A DNA stretch of 54,671 bases from Zygophlyctis sp. KS116 (lineage: Eukaryota; Chytridiomycota), in assembly GCA_054661495.1 (NCBI GenBank), contig BAAFSQ010000046.1, forward strand, positions 1 through 54,671, given 5' to 3'. Shown in pieces: positions 44,558 to 54,671 of this stretch (position 1 is the stretch's first letter; the number at the start of each line of letters is the position of its first letter). A model generated the notes under the pieces. That model saw nothing but the letters and a program-made list of their open reading frames with translations, made no database searches and was not told where the DNA came from. The translations under genes were made by a program, and so were the position numbers.

Positions 44558-47185
44558 ATGGAATTTACAGATCTAGCATCAATGCCGCCTACAAAAGGGA
44601 CAAACGAATCAATGAATGGGATGTGGGATTTTGATCTACTAGGGAAATCTGATGCCGATGTATTTGATGTTAATTTTCTACAATCTCAAGCTAATGATCA
44701 TGTCAATCGTGAACGGACAAATCAAAAGGCAAATCTAAAAAATGATAATCCAATGCATGAGAAAAAAGACAAAGAACAAGCCGAGAAAGTACATGAATCG
44801 GTGCCGTTAGATGTCAATGATCAGAGGCTAAAAGATGAAAAACTGGCAAAATTGGTTTCAGCAGGATTTGATGCTCAAAAGGCTTATCAAGCTTTAAAAA
44901 ATTGTCAGTGGGATGTTGAAATGGCTGTAGATATGTTGTTTAATCAAGGTGGTTCTCCAACTAGAGAAAATCAATCAAAGAGTCCGATGCGTCAAAGTGA
45001 AGTAATTTGGTCTTTTTCTAAATGATGATAGGTATTTCAGTCTATAGGAATGTCTGTATTTAAAGGAGCTCAAAAGGTGTTTGATTACTCAAAAAAGAAG
45101 ATTACGCAAGTTGTAGAGTCTTCAAAAAGTTCTGGATGGATGAGTGAATTAAATAGTTCAAATGAAAAATCGGATTATTATCTAGAAAGACCTTCCAGAG
45201 ACGCTCTATCACCGACATCTAAATTAGGGGTTTCTGAAAATCCTATTTTATCAGAACGATTGGAGGGATCGAGATTAAAAGACCAGCTCGGTTCAAGACC
45301 AAATAAGCCTGTAAGATCTTTTAATCAAAGTGATTTGCCAAATACATCGACCGCCGTAATTCAGAAGAAGGAAGTGACAGTAAAGCCAGCTCGAGTTGAT
45401 AAAATTTCAAAAATTCAAAAGATACCAGAATCGTTGTTAATTTCTGGTTTAATTGATTCTCCGACTACTTCAACTATATCAGATATGAAAATTAAAAAAG
45501 AGTCAATGCCATCCTTTGGGGGAAATCAAAGTTTGGGACTGTTGGATTCTTCAATTGAATTCAATTTAAGTGGCTCAAATAGCATTCTAAATCCGACTGT
45601 GTCTGCTCATCCACTTAAAAGTGGTAATTTTAAGCATCGAGAAGATATATTAACTTATTCTGTCAATTTTCCTTCGAATGCTTCGTCAGGTCATTTCTCG
45701 CAAGCTCCTAAAAATATACCGTCAATACCAAATAAGTCTGCAGCCTTAAATATGTCTAAAAATGATTCTATCTCAAAGGCTCAGTCAGTATCCGATCCCC
45801 CTTTGACACAATCATGGACTAATTTAAATTCTTTCAAGCAATCAAATCCAATACACAAGCCCATAAATCAAGTGAAGATGAACACCATTGACCCTTTTTT
45901 AGGTATTTCAGCTTTAGGTAAAGCAAGCACCGATTCTACAGCCGAGAATCTACTCAGTTCTAAGAAGCAATCGACGAATGCTTTTAATGTGACACAAACA
46001 AATTCAGCAGCTTCACGCCAATCTCAGGGTGGATCAAGTAGTAAAAATAATAATACGCAGCCTAATAATGGCCGCTTATTAGATGATCCGTTTGATTTTT
46101 CTTTATCTGGAAAGGGCATGATAAACCCGAGCACCAATAAGATTGCATTGTCATCAAACTTAGCGGAAGTGGGAGATGCTAAAAAGAAAGCAATAGATGA
46201 TAGCTTTAAGATATTTGATAGCATTCATGGCAAGTCAAATATTATATCCACCAATACTGATCAATTAAAAACATATCATAAATCGGAAGTCATAATATTG
46301 AAGGAAAAAGGGAACGAATTCTTTAAAGCAGGTCAATATTCTCAAGCCGATGGCCAATATACTTTAGCAATAAATTCCCTTTCAGACAAACACCCACTAT
46401 TAGCAGTTTTATATAATAATAGAGCAGGAGCTCGACTTAAGACTGGATCATATCTTGAAGCCATAAACGATTGCAATCAGGTACAGGAGCTTGAACCGAA
46501 TAAAGTTAAAAGTCTACTAAGAAGGGCGCAAGCTTATGAATCACTAGAAAAATGGGAGGAGGCTCAATCAGATTATAGAGCGATACTTGTAATTGATTCT
46601 ACGGTGAAAAGTCTCAGTCAAAGCTTAGTAAGATGCAGTAAGGCTCTTCAATCTTTAAATACTAATCAAACTCAAGTTACTCGAACCAAAAAACTTCCAG
46701 ATCGGCAGAATGTTTTACCGCCTTCGAACTCAAGGTTTTATTCTAATCTTATTTAAAAAATAGCTTTAGCCACAAAACTATAGAGGTCACAGCTGCAGTT
46801 CAATTAATAAGAGAGAAAAATAAACAGGCTGAAAGCGAAGACGCATTAAAATTAGCATTAAAAGATCAAATTGATGAAAAGGTAATAGATTTTAATTTAA
46901 ATTTCTCAGATTCATTCTTGGCGAAAAGGCAAGGAAGATAACCTAAGGGCGCTTCTCTCATCTTTGGATACTGTGCTTTGGAAGGAGCTTGAATGGAAGA
47001 CGATCAATTTATCTGAAATTCTTACTCAATCCCAAGTGAAGGTCAAATATTTAAGAGCTATTTCAAAAGTTCACCCTGATAAGTTAGGATCAAATATATC
47101 AGTTGAAAATCAACTCATCGCCAATTCTGTGTTCAGCACATTGAATAAGGCATGGGATACATTTAAAACACAGAATGGGATGTAG
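44558..47185 (+). CDS. SWA2: SWA2-type auxilin: UBA, TPR and J domains
   Basis: Clathrin-uncoating Hsp70 co-chaperone. Exons 44558-45001, 45032-46734, 46764-46881 and 46910-47185 give 846 residues. A UBA domain lies near 90-130 (LVSAGFDAQKAYQALKNCQW), then a long disordered Ser/Asn-rich region with DPF-type adaptor or clathrin motifs (FDLLG, DPFLG, DDPFDF), a TPR array from about 555 (KEKGNEFFKAGQYSQADGQY) and a C-terminal J domain with HPD (KVHPDK). This layout is that of fungal Swa2 rather than animal auxilin, which has PTEN and kinase regions. Confidence 0.92.
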
Positions 47186-47218
47186 AATTTTTTTAATTCT
47201 TAATATTATATTTCAAAA

Positions 47219-49318
47219 TCAGGCCTTTGGTAATGCCCATGAGAAAATGGCCCCAACTTCGCTTACCGATATTATACGGCGACCATCGGGTGAGAATTTG
47301 ACTTTAGTTATATCGGTAGAATGACCAACTCCAACATAAGCCACGTCTCCTTCTTCGTAGCGATAAACCTTTTAGTGAGCTAATCATAGTGCTCTACATA
47401 CCTTAACAAGCTTGTCACTTCCACCTATAACAAAATTGGATCCATCGGGAGAAATGTCTAATCCGTTGATTGTATCAGATTGAGTTGCTTCAAGCTCTCT
47501 TATCAAAGTGCCATCAAATGCCTCCCAATATCCGACCTTTCTGTCGGTTCCGCAAGTCAAAAGCTGAGACTCGTCCGGGTAGTAAGATACGGCATTGAAG
47601 AAGGAAGGTGCAAAGAGTACTTGATTTCTCACAAATCGAGTCAGATCCCATATAATACAAGAGCCATCCGAACTGGAAGATACACACTCTAAATTATTTT
47701 TACGGATTTTGATGCAGGTGACAGTACCTTAAGGTTGAAATTTCGAATTAAATATTACCTTTATGTTCTTTCATAGCACCTTCTAGTACTTGAATATGTT
47801 TAGAAACTTTCCAGACTCGTACTTGGCCATCTTGAAAGTATTAGACATAGAATATTACCCTCTCCGCCAGAAATGATTTTGAAATCACCATTTGAATTAA
47901 TGGTATCAGTGACAGCCAATGCAGTAACACACTTCTTGTGTGCATCATGAATCACATATTGTAAACGACCAGTTTGAGGTCCAAATGCTCTTATCTTCCC
48001 ATCATTCCATCCTGTAATAAGACTAGATCCATCCTTTTTAAATATTAATGTAATACATTCAAGATTTGGAATATGTATTTTCAAGAGTTCTGATCGACTA
48101 TTTGCATTCCAAAGACGAATATCAGTTGATGACGAAGTTGCAAAAACATCTGATGAATCACTTTTGTTAAATAAATAAAAGAAATACGCTGGGAAACAGA
48201 TATCGTTGACCGTTGAATAATGGCAGGAAGATTTTAGCTTATAAGTGAAATCCTTTCCATTGACTAGGTAAATATTTGAAGATGCTGTTCCAGCGAAAAA
48301 ATGGTCTTGGTTATCGAATGCGATTGAAGTAACCCCTCCGTCGACCTTTACTGAGCTATAATATTAATCATTAAATTGATACTGTAAAATATTCATTTTA
48401 GGAAGCTTTAATGCAGCAATAGTTCCATCGCCACAGCCTATAATTACAGTTTCATCATTTGGTGACAGCGCAGCAGAGATAATACCCAAACTAAATAAAT
48501 CCTTAAAATAATTAGCCCAATTTAGAAATACTTACTTTTTCTTTAGGGGGTCCAGAATGTTTGAATAATCCAGTTTTCAAATCAACCTTCATTAAATCAC
48601 CAGTGGTAGTTCCACAATACATAAACTGATCATTTTGATCCACAGTAATACAGTTTACAATCCGCTTAATTTGACCAGTTTGACAATCTGTTGCTCTGAC
48701 TTTACGTTGTGCGGGAGAAACTTCCCAAATTCGAAGAGTTGAATGACCGCCAGTCACAAACTTATGATCATCATGGTTAAGATAAGCAAGAGACAGCGTA
48801 ACACCAGATGAATCATTTGATGCTGGTGATCCACAAATCGCGACTCCTTTGTCCAAATCCCAAACAATAACTGCATTATCATCTTCACCACCCAAAGATG
48901 CCAAAAACTTTCCATTTGGCGAGAACGCAACAGCCTGTACTTTTACTTTATGAAGAGTAAATCTATTTTTCAACTGCCTTTTCTGAAAATCCCAAATAAT
49001 AATATCAGCCTAATATTAACAGATTTACTACAAACCTGAAAGCCCATATGCGTAACCTGTCCAGATGCAATATATTTTCCATCTTTAGAGATCGCCAAAC
49101 AGCTTACAATGTTAGTATGACCCTGTAAGAATTCCTGGGCATGCTCCTTGTGGGAATCAGCGACTACGACTGTCGATCCAAGTGAATAAACCGTATTAAT
49201 TCCGTTTGGATGTTTGATTAAGCCTTGGGGGACAGCTCCTTAATTTAAGACAATTCTTCATACCTCCAAATCCAATCGTAGATTCTATCTTTAGAGTCTG
49301 TATATCTGCTGTAGACAT
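47219..49318 (-). CDS. CFAP52: CFAP52/WDR16, flagellar axoneme WD40 protein
   Basis: Microtubule inner protein of ciliary doublets. Nine exons (49318-49264, 49238-49036, 49009-48536, 48501-48383, 48355-48188, 48160-47859, 47830-47759, 47727-47402, 47368-47219) give 622 residues, matching human CFAP52 (620). Double propeller landmarks are FLQGHTNIVSCLAIS, SGQVTHMGFQADIIIWD, CGTTTGDLMKV, GWNDGKIRAFGPQTGRL and GTDRKVGYWEAFDGT. The fifth intron (48161-48187) is 27 nt, in frame and stop-free. Its removal makes FPADSSDVFAT match the family length. A CRE-like palindrome lies 24 bp upstream. Confidence 0.95.
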
Positions 49319-49341
49319 TTACGGAAGTTTAACACCTCATT

Positions 49342-49389
49342 ACGTCATGACGTTTGATTTGTGATCAGTGGATATAAGCTGTGGATATA
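49342..49389. promoter_or_regulatory. CRE-like palindrome and GTGGATATA direct repeats upstream of CFAP52
   Basis: ACGTCATGACGT (49342-49353) is a perfect 12-bp palindrome made of two head-to-head ACGTCA half-sites of the bZIP/CREB type. GTGGATATA occurs at 49368-49376 and again at 49381-49389. All lie in the 138 bp between the CFAP52 start and the end of the peroxidase gene, 24-71 bp upstream of the CFAP52 ATG. A promoter role is inferred from position. Confidence 0.4.
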
Positions 49390-49456
49390 CTTACATACAA
49401 TTTTTCCTATAATAAGTAATTGCTGATAAATTCTCCAAAAACATTATATTATGCCT

Positions 49457-50355
49457 TTAAAATCGAGATCTAGGAACACCAAGATCCAATAACTTTCCAA
49501 AAGCCTTTGCAAAATCATTGAAAAAGGCATTCTTGTCTTTAGCATACAACTTTACGTATTTTGAGAATTCCGGATCCCAGAGCAACGCCATATCCGCTGG
49601 TAACATCATTAAATCTCCATCAGGATTTTCATACTGTTCTGGTCCGGACCATTTCTTTTTTGTCCAATTTTCAGACATTAGCAAAACAAAATATTGGTTA
49701 GAAAATCTAGTTGGAGTATATGTCCATGGCCCAGAATAACCAGAACGATCAGTGTGACATCGTCCCAAAGAATGAGCCCCACAAAGCGCAACAATTTCTT
49801 GATCATTAAATCCCATTCTATAATTTAGAAAAAAGATTTACCGATAAAATATCTCTCGCACATGATTTGATCCCTGCGCAGCCTATCATAATTAGTTTTT
49901 CAAGTTACATCTGGTAGTCTTCCATTTGGAGGTATATCAGAAGGAACCAACGTTTCTTTTCTTTTATCTACTCTTCCTGGACCCCAAGAAATACTTGGAC
50001 CTCCCATTGCTTCAATTGCAACAACACCAGCTAGTGTCCATATATCCGCATACGACATTTGAGGATAAGCCAGTTTTATAGGTTCCAGAAATTCTCTGTC
50101 TATTTAGTTTCAAGATTTACCTTGCATGTTCTAGACCGTCATTAGCACCATCAGTAGATTCTGGAGGAAATCTCATTGTTGCTCCATTTGAGCCACCATT
50201 CTTTGACTTTACACAGTATGTACCAGATGCGTGCCAAGCGACTGTTTGATTAGTATTGTAAAAGTACGTCTAACTAGCAAAGGTCCAATAGATCCATCAT
50301 CCCATCCCGGCTTTGCCAAGATTTGCTTTATAGAGTCTTTAACTTGCTGATTCAT
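49457..50355 (-). CDS. CCP1: cytochrome c peroxidase-like class I haem peroxidase
   Basis: Reduces hydrogen peroxide with electrons from cytochrome c or ascorbate. Exons 50355-50268, 50241-50121, 50095-49909, 49882-49842 and 49817-49457 give 265 residues. The distal site VRLAWHASG, proximal histidine [10 protein letters not shown], radical tryptophan SGPWTYTP and the Asp of DMALLWD are all present. It starts just before the first conserved helix, with no mitochondrial presequence, and stops about 20 residues short of yeast Ccp1. A cytosolic enzyme is possible. Its start is 18 bp from the divergent methyltransferase gene. Confidence 0.9.
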
Positions 50356-50373
50356 TTGTTTTTTAAACCTAAA

Positions 50374-50989
50374 ATGTCAATTCGCTCGCACTATGAATCT
50401 CTCGGAGTACAAAATTACTATAAATCCTTTGGATCAGAGTATAAAAATCCCCATGCACATCTGTTAACTAGTATTATTTGTCAGCTGCTATCCGATCAGA
50501 CTAAATTTGGCTCAGATCTTGTTACCATTCTTGATTTTGCTTGTGGATCTGGCGAAGGAATAGTTGCATTGACGAATGCATTCAAAACTCTTGGGCTAAA
50601 CTCCAACATTATTCTAGATATTTCGGATCCTTATACTCTCCCTGCATTTCATCAAGAGCGACTCATAAATCCGCTTCCCGCAAACGTACAGTTGAGGAAT
50701 CAATTTAAATGGACATTTGAAGAATTATCTCATTCAGACTCAATGCTTTCAAAGTATGATATTGTCATCTCATCGTTTGCATTACATTGTAGGATTTATT
50801 TGATTAATACTAGTGGCTCAATCATGTCTATTTTCTCTATTATTCAACTTATCCCTACACTGTAGATTCCTTATAATTGTTAGTCCTCATAAAAAACCAC
50901 ATATACTCCCTTCGACTGGTTGGATTTTAGTCAAGAAAATTCAAAATAGGATTCATGCATGGCTATATTCTAGTTTGCATGATTTATAA
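50374..50989 (+). CDS. class I SAM-dependent methyltransferase, unknown substrate
   Basis: Exons 50374-50788 and 50814-50989 with a 25-nt intron give 196 residues. The N-terminal HYESLGVQNYYKSFGSEYKN is characteristic of a small-protein group I have no name for. SAM motif I is ILDFACGSGEG, the acidic motif II is near DISDPY, and IVISSFALH then IIVSPHKKP form the later strands. The target is unknown. The end at 50989 follows the typical closing (RIHAWLYSS), but a further 3' exon cannot be ruled out, since coding-like sequence lies downstream. Confidence 0.7.
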
Positions 50990-51301
50990 TAATTATACTA
51001 TTTTTTGTATTCCCTACTCTATACCTCTGCTTTTAAATGTGACTAGAGATGATCGCAGCAAGTACAAGTCAGGATTATACATAAAATATCACCGCAGCCA
51101 GAGCAGAATATACAGCAATTATCTAATTTGTTGCCCTCAGATGATGTATCCGATAGTGAAATTGCATCTTGGGGAGGAGGGACAGGGGGATATGCTGCAG
51201 ATTCTAAAAGGATTAGTCTTTAAAGTACCATTCATAGACATTTTTTATTTCAAATCTAAAAATAGATTTTTATAGATAATGTATTTCGTTCGTTATTTGA
51301 G
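50990..51301. other. spacer with an orphan coding-like frame
   Basis: About 310 bp between the methyltransferase and the end of the LRR gene. On the + strand, roughly 51058-51223 reads open with coding-like composition, ending SDSEIASWGGGTGGYAADSK and a stop at 51221-51223. I found no in-phase donor from the methyltransferase and no ATG that joins it. It may be a missed 3' exon, a decayed gene or chance. Confidence 0.3.
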
Positions 51302-52349
51302 CTATATGACAGATTCCATTCGAGGAGTAGCAGTCTTTTTAGCCAAAAACAAACTAAGGCGATGTACCTTTTCTTTTTTTTCAGAACTTATTTCTGGATC
51401 AAATTGTTTGAATGATCCAGATCCAGATTTCCATCTCATATATCCAAATAGACCAATCAAAACAGCTATGCCCAAGGATGCTACAACAGCAATCGCAATA
51501 CTGTTTGAATCCGTTGTAAGTGATCCAGATGATTTACCAGGAGCGCTTACAGAAGTAACTTTTTTATAGTCTGGATTGCTGAATGGCGAATCAACAAGGT
51601 TGATTTTAGAAAAATCGCATTTGGGCTTACTCTGGCAAAAAGCAACAGAGCCACCTTCATTACAAATCGCTACTTTTGTTCCGGAAGCATAAGCTCCCCA
51701 TTCTACTGATTCTCTGTTTATTAATTTATATTAAAACTTACGGTGGAGTATTTCCATGAAGCCATACTTTTCCAAATAAACCTTTATTGTTTTCTACTTT
51801 ACTATCAATTAGTCAAAATTGTTATTCTTACATGTTAACGAGAGAAGTATTCAATAAAGAACAAGAAAGATCTCCAGATAAATGATTTGCATCAATCAAT
51901 CTAAAGTTAATAGAGTTGTTATTACAGACTTTTGAGATTGGATAAATAGCCCAGAGACTGCGGTACTCCACCACTTAATTGATTGTTTTGTAAATTCCTA
52001 TGAATAAGCAAGTTTAAACATACAATGAAGTCAAATTCGTTAAATTTCCAATCAAAGATGGAATTTCGCCAGTCAAGACATTGCCGCTAAGATCAAGAGT
52101 TTGAAGTGAGCTGATTTTACCAATATACTCTGGTATTGATCCATCAAGATTCTTGTTATGCCATTTTAGACTAATTACATTGCTGCCATTGCAAGTAACA
52201 CCATCAAAATCGCAACATATAGTATCGTTGCTTCTATCAATTCTCCTATAGTCAGCAATCAGATAGTTAAAACTATCTGCTAAATCCAATACTAATGAGC
52301 ATTCAGAAGGTGGGGTAATATGTGCTTCACTTGTGATAACCGCTCCCAT
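51302..52349 (-). CDS. LRR single-pass membrane protein with plant-type LRR N-cap
   Basis: Six exons (52349-52024, 51997-51926, 51900-51832, 51801-51742, 51713-51368, 51334-51302) give 301 residues. A Cys-rich cap (NDTICCDFDGVTCNGSNVISL) precedes four or five leucine-rich repeats of plant type (SIPEYIGKISSLQTLDLSGN, EIPSLIGNLTNLTSL). Next come a Cys-containing ectodomain tail, a membrane helix (SIAIAVVASLGIAVLIGLFGY) and a short basic/acidic cytoplasmic end. The last 33-nt intron is in frame and optional. An open hydrophobic stretch upstream of the ATG (FVYILIGIIT) suggests the true start with its signal peptide is missed. Confidence 0.75.
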
Positions 52350-52492
52350 TGTAATGATTCCAATAAGGATGTAAACAAATAATCCACGGGGTCAGCCAAG
52401 AGATATGAGAAGCATGAGTCTGACATATATAAATATATGATTATTGACATGATCCTATCTTCAAATTTTCAGTATTGTAGATTTTTAGAGTA

Positions 52493-54050
52493 ATGACTCT
52501 CATAACTAGTATAGCGGTTGGTTCAAGTATTCCAGTTGTGATTGCATTCGGATTCATTGCATTATATATATCTAGACAAAATCCTGATCATGACGGATCT
52601 ACTGAATACTTTTTAAGTGCTAAAAACTCACAGTCGAGTACTCGAATAGCATGGTCATATTATGCTGCTGCAGTCGGTGCTTGTGTGGTATTTGCTCCAT
52701 CTTCATATGTTGTGGATCCTGTAAACGGGGCAGGCTGGTTGGGTCTACTGTGTATGTCATTTTTTACTGCCGCTGGGGTATTGGTTGTTGTATATGCGGG
52801 AACTTTTGTCCGGCGTAAATACCCAAAGGCGATCTCATTAGGTCAATATTGCAATCTTAGATTTGGTCGATCAGTTGAGATTTATGTAACAACGCTTGTT
52901 TTTTTCAATTTAGCGATCGGTAAAGTCAAAATATGAAATAATATATAGCATTATCTGCAGAGTATACTGGAATAGGAGAGTTATTTTCTCAGATTCTAAA
53001 TGCTCCGCCAATTATTCCTATTTTAACTGTTGGACTTGTTACATTAACTTATACAGTTATAGGAGGGTTATATGTGTCTATTGTTACAGATCAATATCAG
53101 TCAATATTTATCATTGCATTACTATTTATTGTAATTATATATGTTGCTTGTACTTTTAGGCCAGGGCCTTTACCAGAGCTGCCACCGCATCTTGCACTCA
53201 ATGAAAATGGGTGGAGCTCGATTATCACCCTTGGGTTAGCATTAACATCATCTTCTCTATTTTCTGATGCATTCTGGTAAATTATACAGCTTAATAAAAA
53301 GGCAAAGATCTAGCGCTGCAGCTGACGAAAAGGCTCTGATAACCGGTGGATGGCTTGGTGCTTTATTAACTTTTGTGGTTGTTTTTACATTTGGCATTCT
53401 TGCTTTTTTAGCTGCCTGGGCTGGAATGAACACTGACAGTAATACTGCATTTTTCTCTATATTAACTTCTGCGAATGGAGATCAGGGATGGATTCTTATA
53501 ATTGTTACTCTGATTGCCATTACGATGAATGAAAGCGCAGTTGATTCACTACAAAATGCGATTTCAAGTACTGTTGCATCACTAGTATTGTCCCTGGGAT
53601 TTTCAATGTCTTTAACTCTTACAAGAATTATCGTAGTTCTTTTAAACATACCAATTATGCTGATTGGGCTTCAAGGCTATCAAATCACTTCCCTATTCTT
53701 AATTTCAAATATTATTACTACTTTTTCAATGCCACCATTGATTTTAGGACTTTTTGAATGCTTTGATGGGGTTTTAACAGGAAATACTGTACTTTTCAGT
53801 AATATTTTTTCATTTTTTGCGATTTTAATTTATGGATATATACAGACTGTAAATTCATAATTACTAAATCAAGGGGTCAATTACACTTGGTATCATCAAG
53901 TATTTTTATTCTTTTTACGATTATGGTGCATTTTTAACCGGATTTTTAGGTTCCTTTTTTGCAATTGGAATCTGGATCGTAATTGATCAATTATTTTTCA
54001 AACATAAGGAAACTTACAGCAAAGTGGATTCTATTCCTTTTTCAAACTGA
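52493..54050 (+). CDS. sodium:solute symporter family permease, DUR3-like
   Basis: Exons 52493-52919, 52949-53276, 53302-53848 and 53874-54050 give 492 residues with about a dozen membrane segments. SSS-family landmarks are TEYFLSAKNSQSS, AWSYYAAAVGACVVFAPS, LSAEYTGIGELF, YTVIGGLYVSIVTDQYQ and SDAFWQR. The closest fungal group I know is Dur3, which imports urea and polyamines, but this protein is shorter and the substrate is not proven. Introns are 29, 25 and 25 nt. The start faces the LRR gene 143 bp away. Confidence 0.8.
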
Positions 54051-54340
54051 TCGCTCCTTGAAATATATTCTCTTTATCATTCACGATTAGCCAGGAATGG
54101 CATACTAATCAGAAATACTTGCAATATTTGGATTTAAGCAGATAAAATTACATTATATTTTTAAAGATTTTTAAACAATTTTGCAGGAGAGAATGATTAT
54201 TAGGCATGATTCACCGGAAACTGTATCTGAGTAGAAATTATTTCGGACTAGCATGATTTTCTTTCAGTATTAACCTGAAAGTTCAGTTCCTGCGCCACTA
54301 AATGTGGCAAGAGTATAGCTATTAATGGGCACAGAAACAA

Positions 54341-54671
54341 ATGCAAAATCAAGAATTCTACATTCAGTATCTTGATTATCGGCCCGTCTTTATTGAAACT
54401 CATTATATCGGAGAACAAGAGAGACGGAGGCCGCTCAATGATGTCGGTGACTTGATTGGTGCTTATAAGACTGCTGTGGCACCTCTTCTTGCCTCAACTC
54501 CTATTGACGAACTCACTCTCCACCTTCCGGATGGATTTGATAGGTCTACCCTTAAAGAAGGATACTTTTCTTCTATTGATGAAACTGATCAAGCACTTCG
54601 CTCTGGTTTGGCTCTTACTAAACTGAATGATCTGGGCTTAAATGATCTTATTCCACTCATAATCAAGTCAA
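54341..54671 (+). CDS. Crinkler (CRN)-like N-terminal domain, cut by the window edge
   Basis: Open frame from ATG 54341 to the last base (110 codons, no stop). After MQNQEFYIQYLDYRPVFIE it reads VGDLIGAYKTAVAPLLAS, DELTLHLPDG, LRSGLALTKLNDLGLNDLIP and then LIIKS, the layout of the ubiquitin-like header of CRN-type proteins in fungi and oomycetes. Codon use is richer in C-ending codons and the stretch is visibly less AT-rich than its neighbours. The effector or catalytic part would lie beyond the window. The family call is by eye and moderate. Confidence 0.6.
   Translation, partial: MQNQEFYIQYLDYRPVFIETHYIGEQERRRPLNDVGDLIGAYKTAVAPLLASTPIDELTLHLPDGFDRSTLKEGYFSSIDETDQALRSGLALTKLNDLGLNDLIPLIIKS

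Noticed and set aside
51279-51569. + ORF across the end of the LRR gene
   Set aside because: Its complement encodes the LRR protein's membrane helix and tail in frame with upstream exons.
54290-54315. GCCACTAAATGTGGC hairpin before the Crinkler-like frame as an RNA element
   Set aside because: A five-base stem is too weak and common to support a structured RNA.

Overview
The window is a very dense stretch of a eukaryotic nuclear genome. I find 37 protein-coding genes in 54.7 kb, on both strands and frequently alternating, plus one cut by the right edge and a doubtful exon at the left. By splicing each gene so that conserved motifs stay in frame I placed about 103 introns. Nearly all are 21-34 nt, most are 24-28 nt, and all but one are GT-AG. 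I saw no tRNA, rRNA, CRISPR array or transposon.

The gene content points to an early-diverging zoosporic fungus. Fungal-type genes include PPG1, ACL4, an Itc1-type remodeler subunit without PHD or bromodomain, a UBA-TPR-J auxilin (SWA2), LCL2, a Mrpl51-like mL43, a YGR210C-like GTPase and a P3A proton pump. CFAP52 and a CCP5-type tubulin deglutamylase imply an axoneme, which most fungi lost. The AT-rich sequence, tiny introns, roughly 1.5 kb per gene and a Crinkler-like reading frame at the right end would fit Rozella or a related aphelid, sanchytrid or chytrid lineage. The species is my inference.

Layout. 0.6-14 kb: ARL1, myotubularin, proton ATPase, an unknown nuclear-type protein, M28 aminopeptidase, IMPDH, PSO2, PPG1, SNF8 and an arrestin-like protein. 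14-24.7 kb: ACL4, ITC1, PDK, a zinc-finger protein, a YGR210C-like GTPase, a WD40 protein and TIM50. 24.7-32.2 kb: CCP5, a START protein, a small membrane protein, NSRP1, a rhomboid and a divergent kinase. 32.4-36.4 kb: one long gene fusing a carboxylesterase to an ABCG transporter, the most novel item here. 36.4-50.4 kb: CBC1, argininosuccinate synthase, a HAD phosphatase, a coiled-coil protein, alanine aminotransferase, mL43, LCL2, SWA2, CFAP52 and cytochrome c peroxidase. 50.4 kb to the end: a methyltransferase, an LRR membrane protein, a sodium:solute symporter and the partial Crinkler-like gene.

There are no operons and most genes are unrelated housekeeping functions. What links them is packing. 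Divergent start codons lie as little as 8-24 bp apart. Convergent genes end within a few bases of each other, three of them with interlocked stop codons sharing a TTAG or CTAA tetranucleotide, and two others overlap by 11-12 bp. Promoters and terminators must therefore sit partly inside neighbouring coding sequence.
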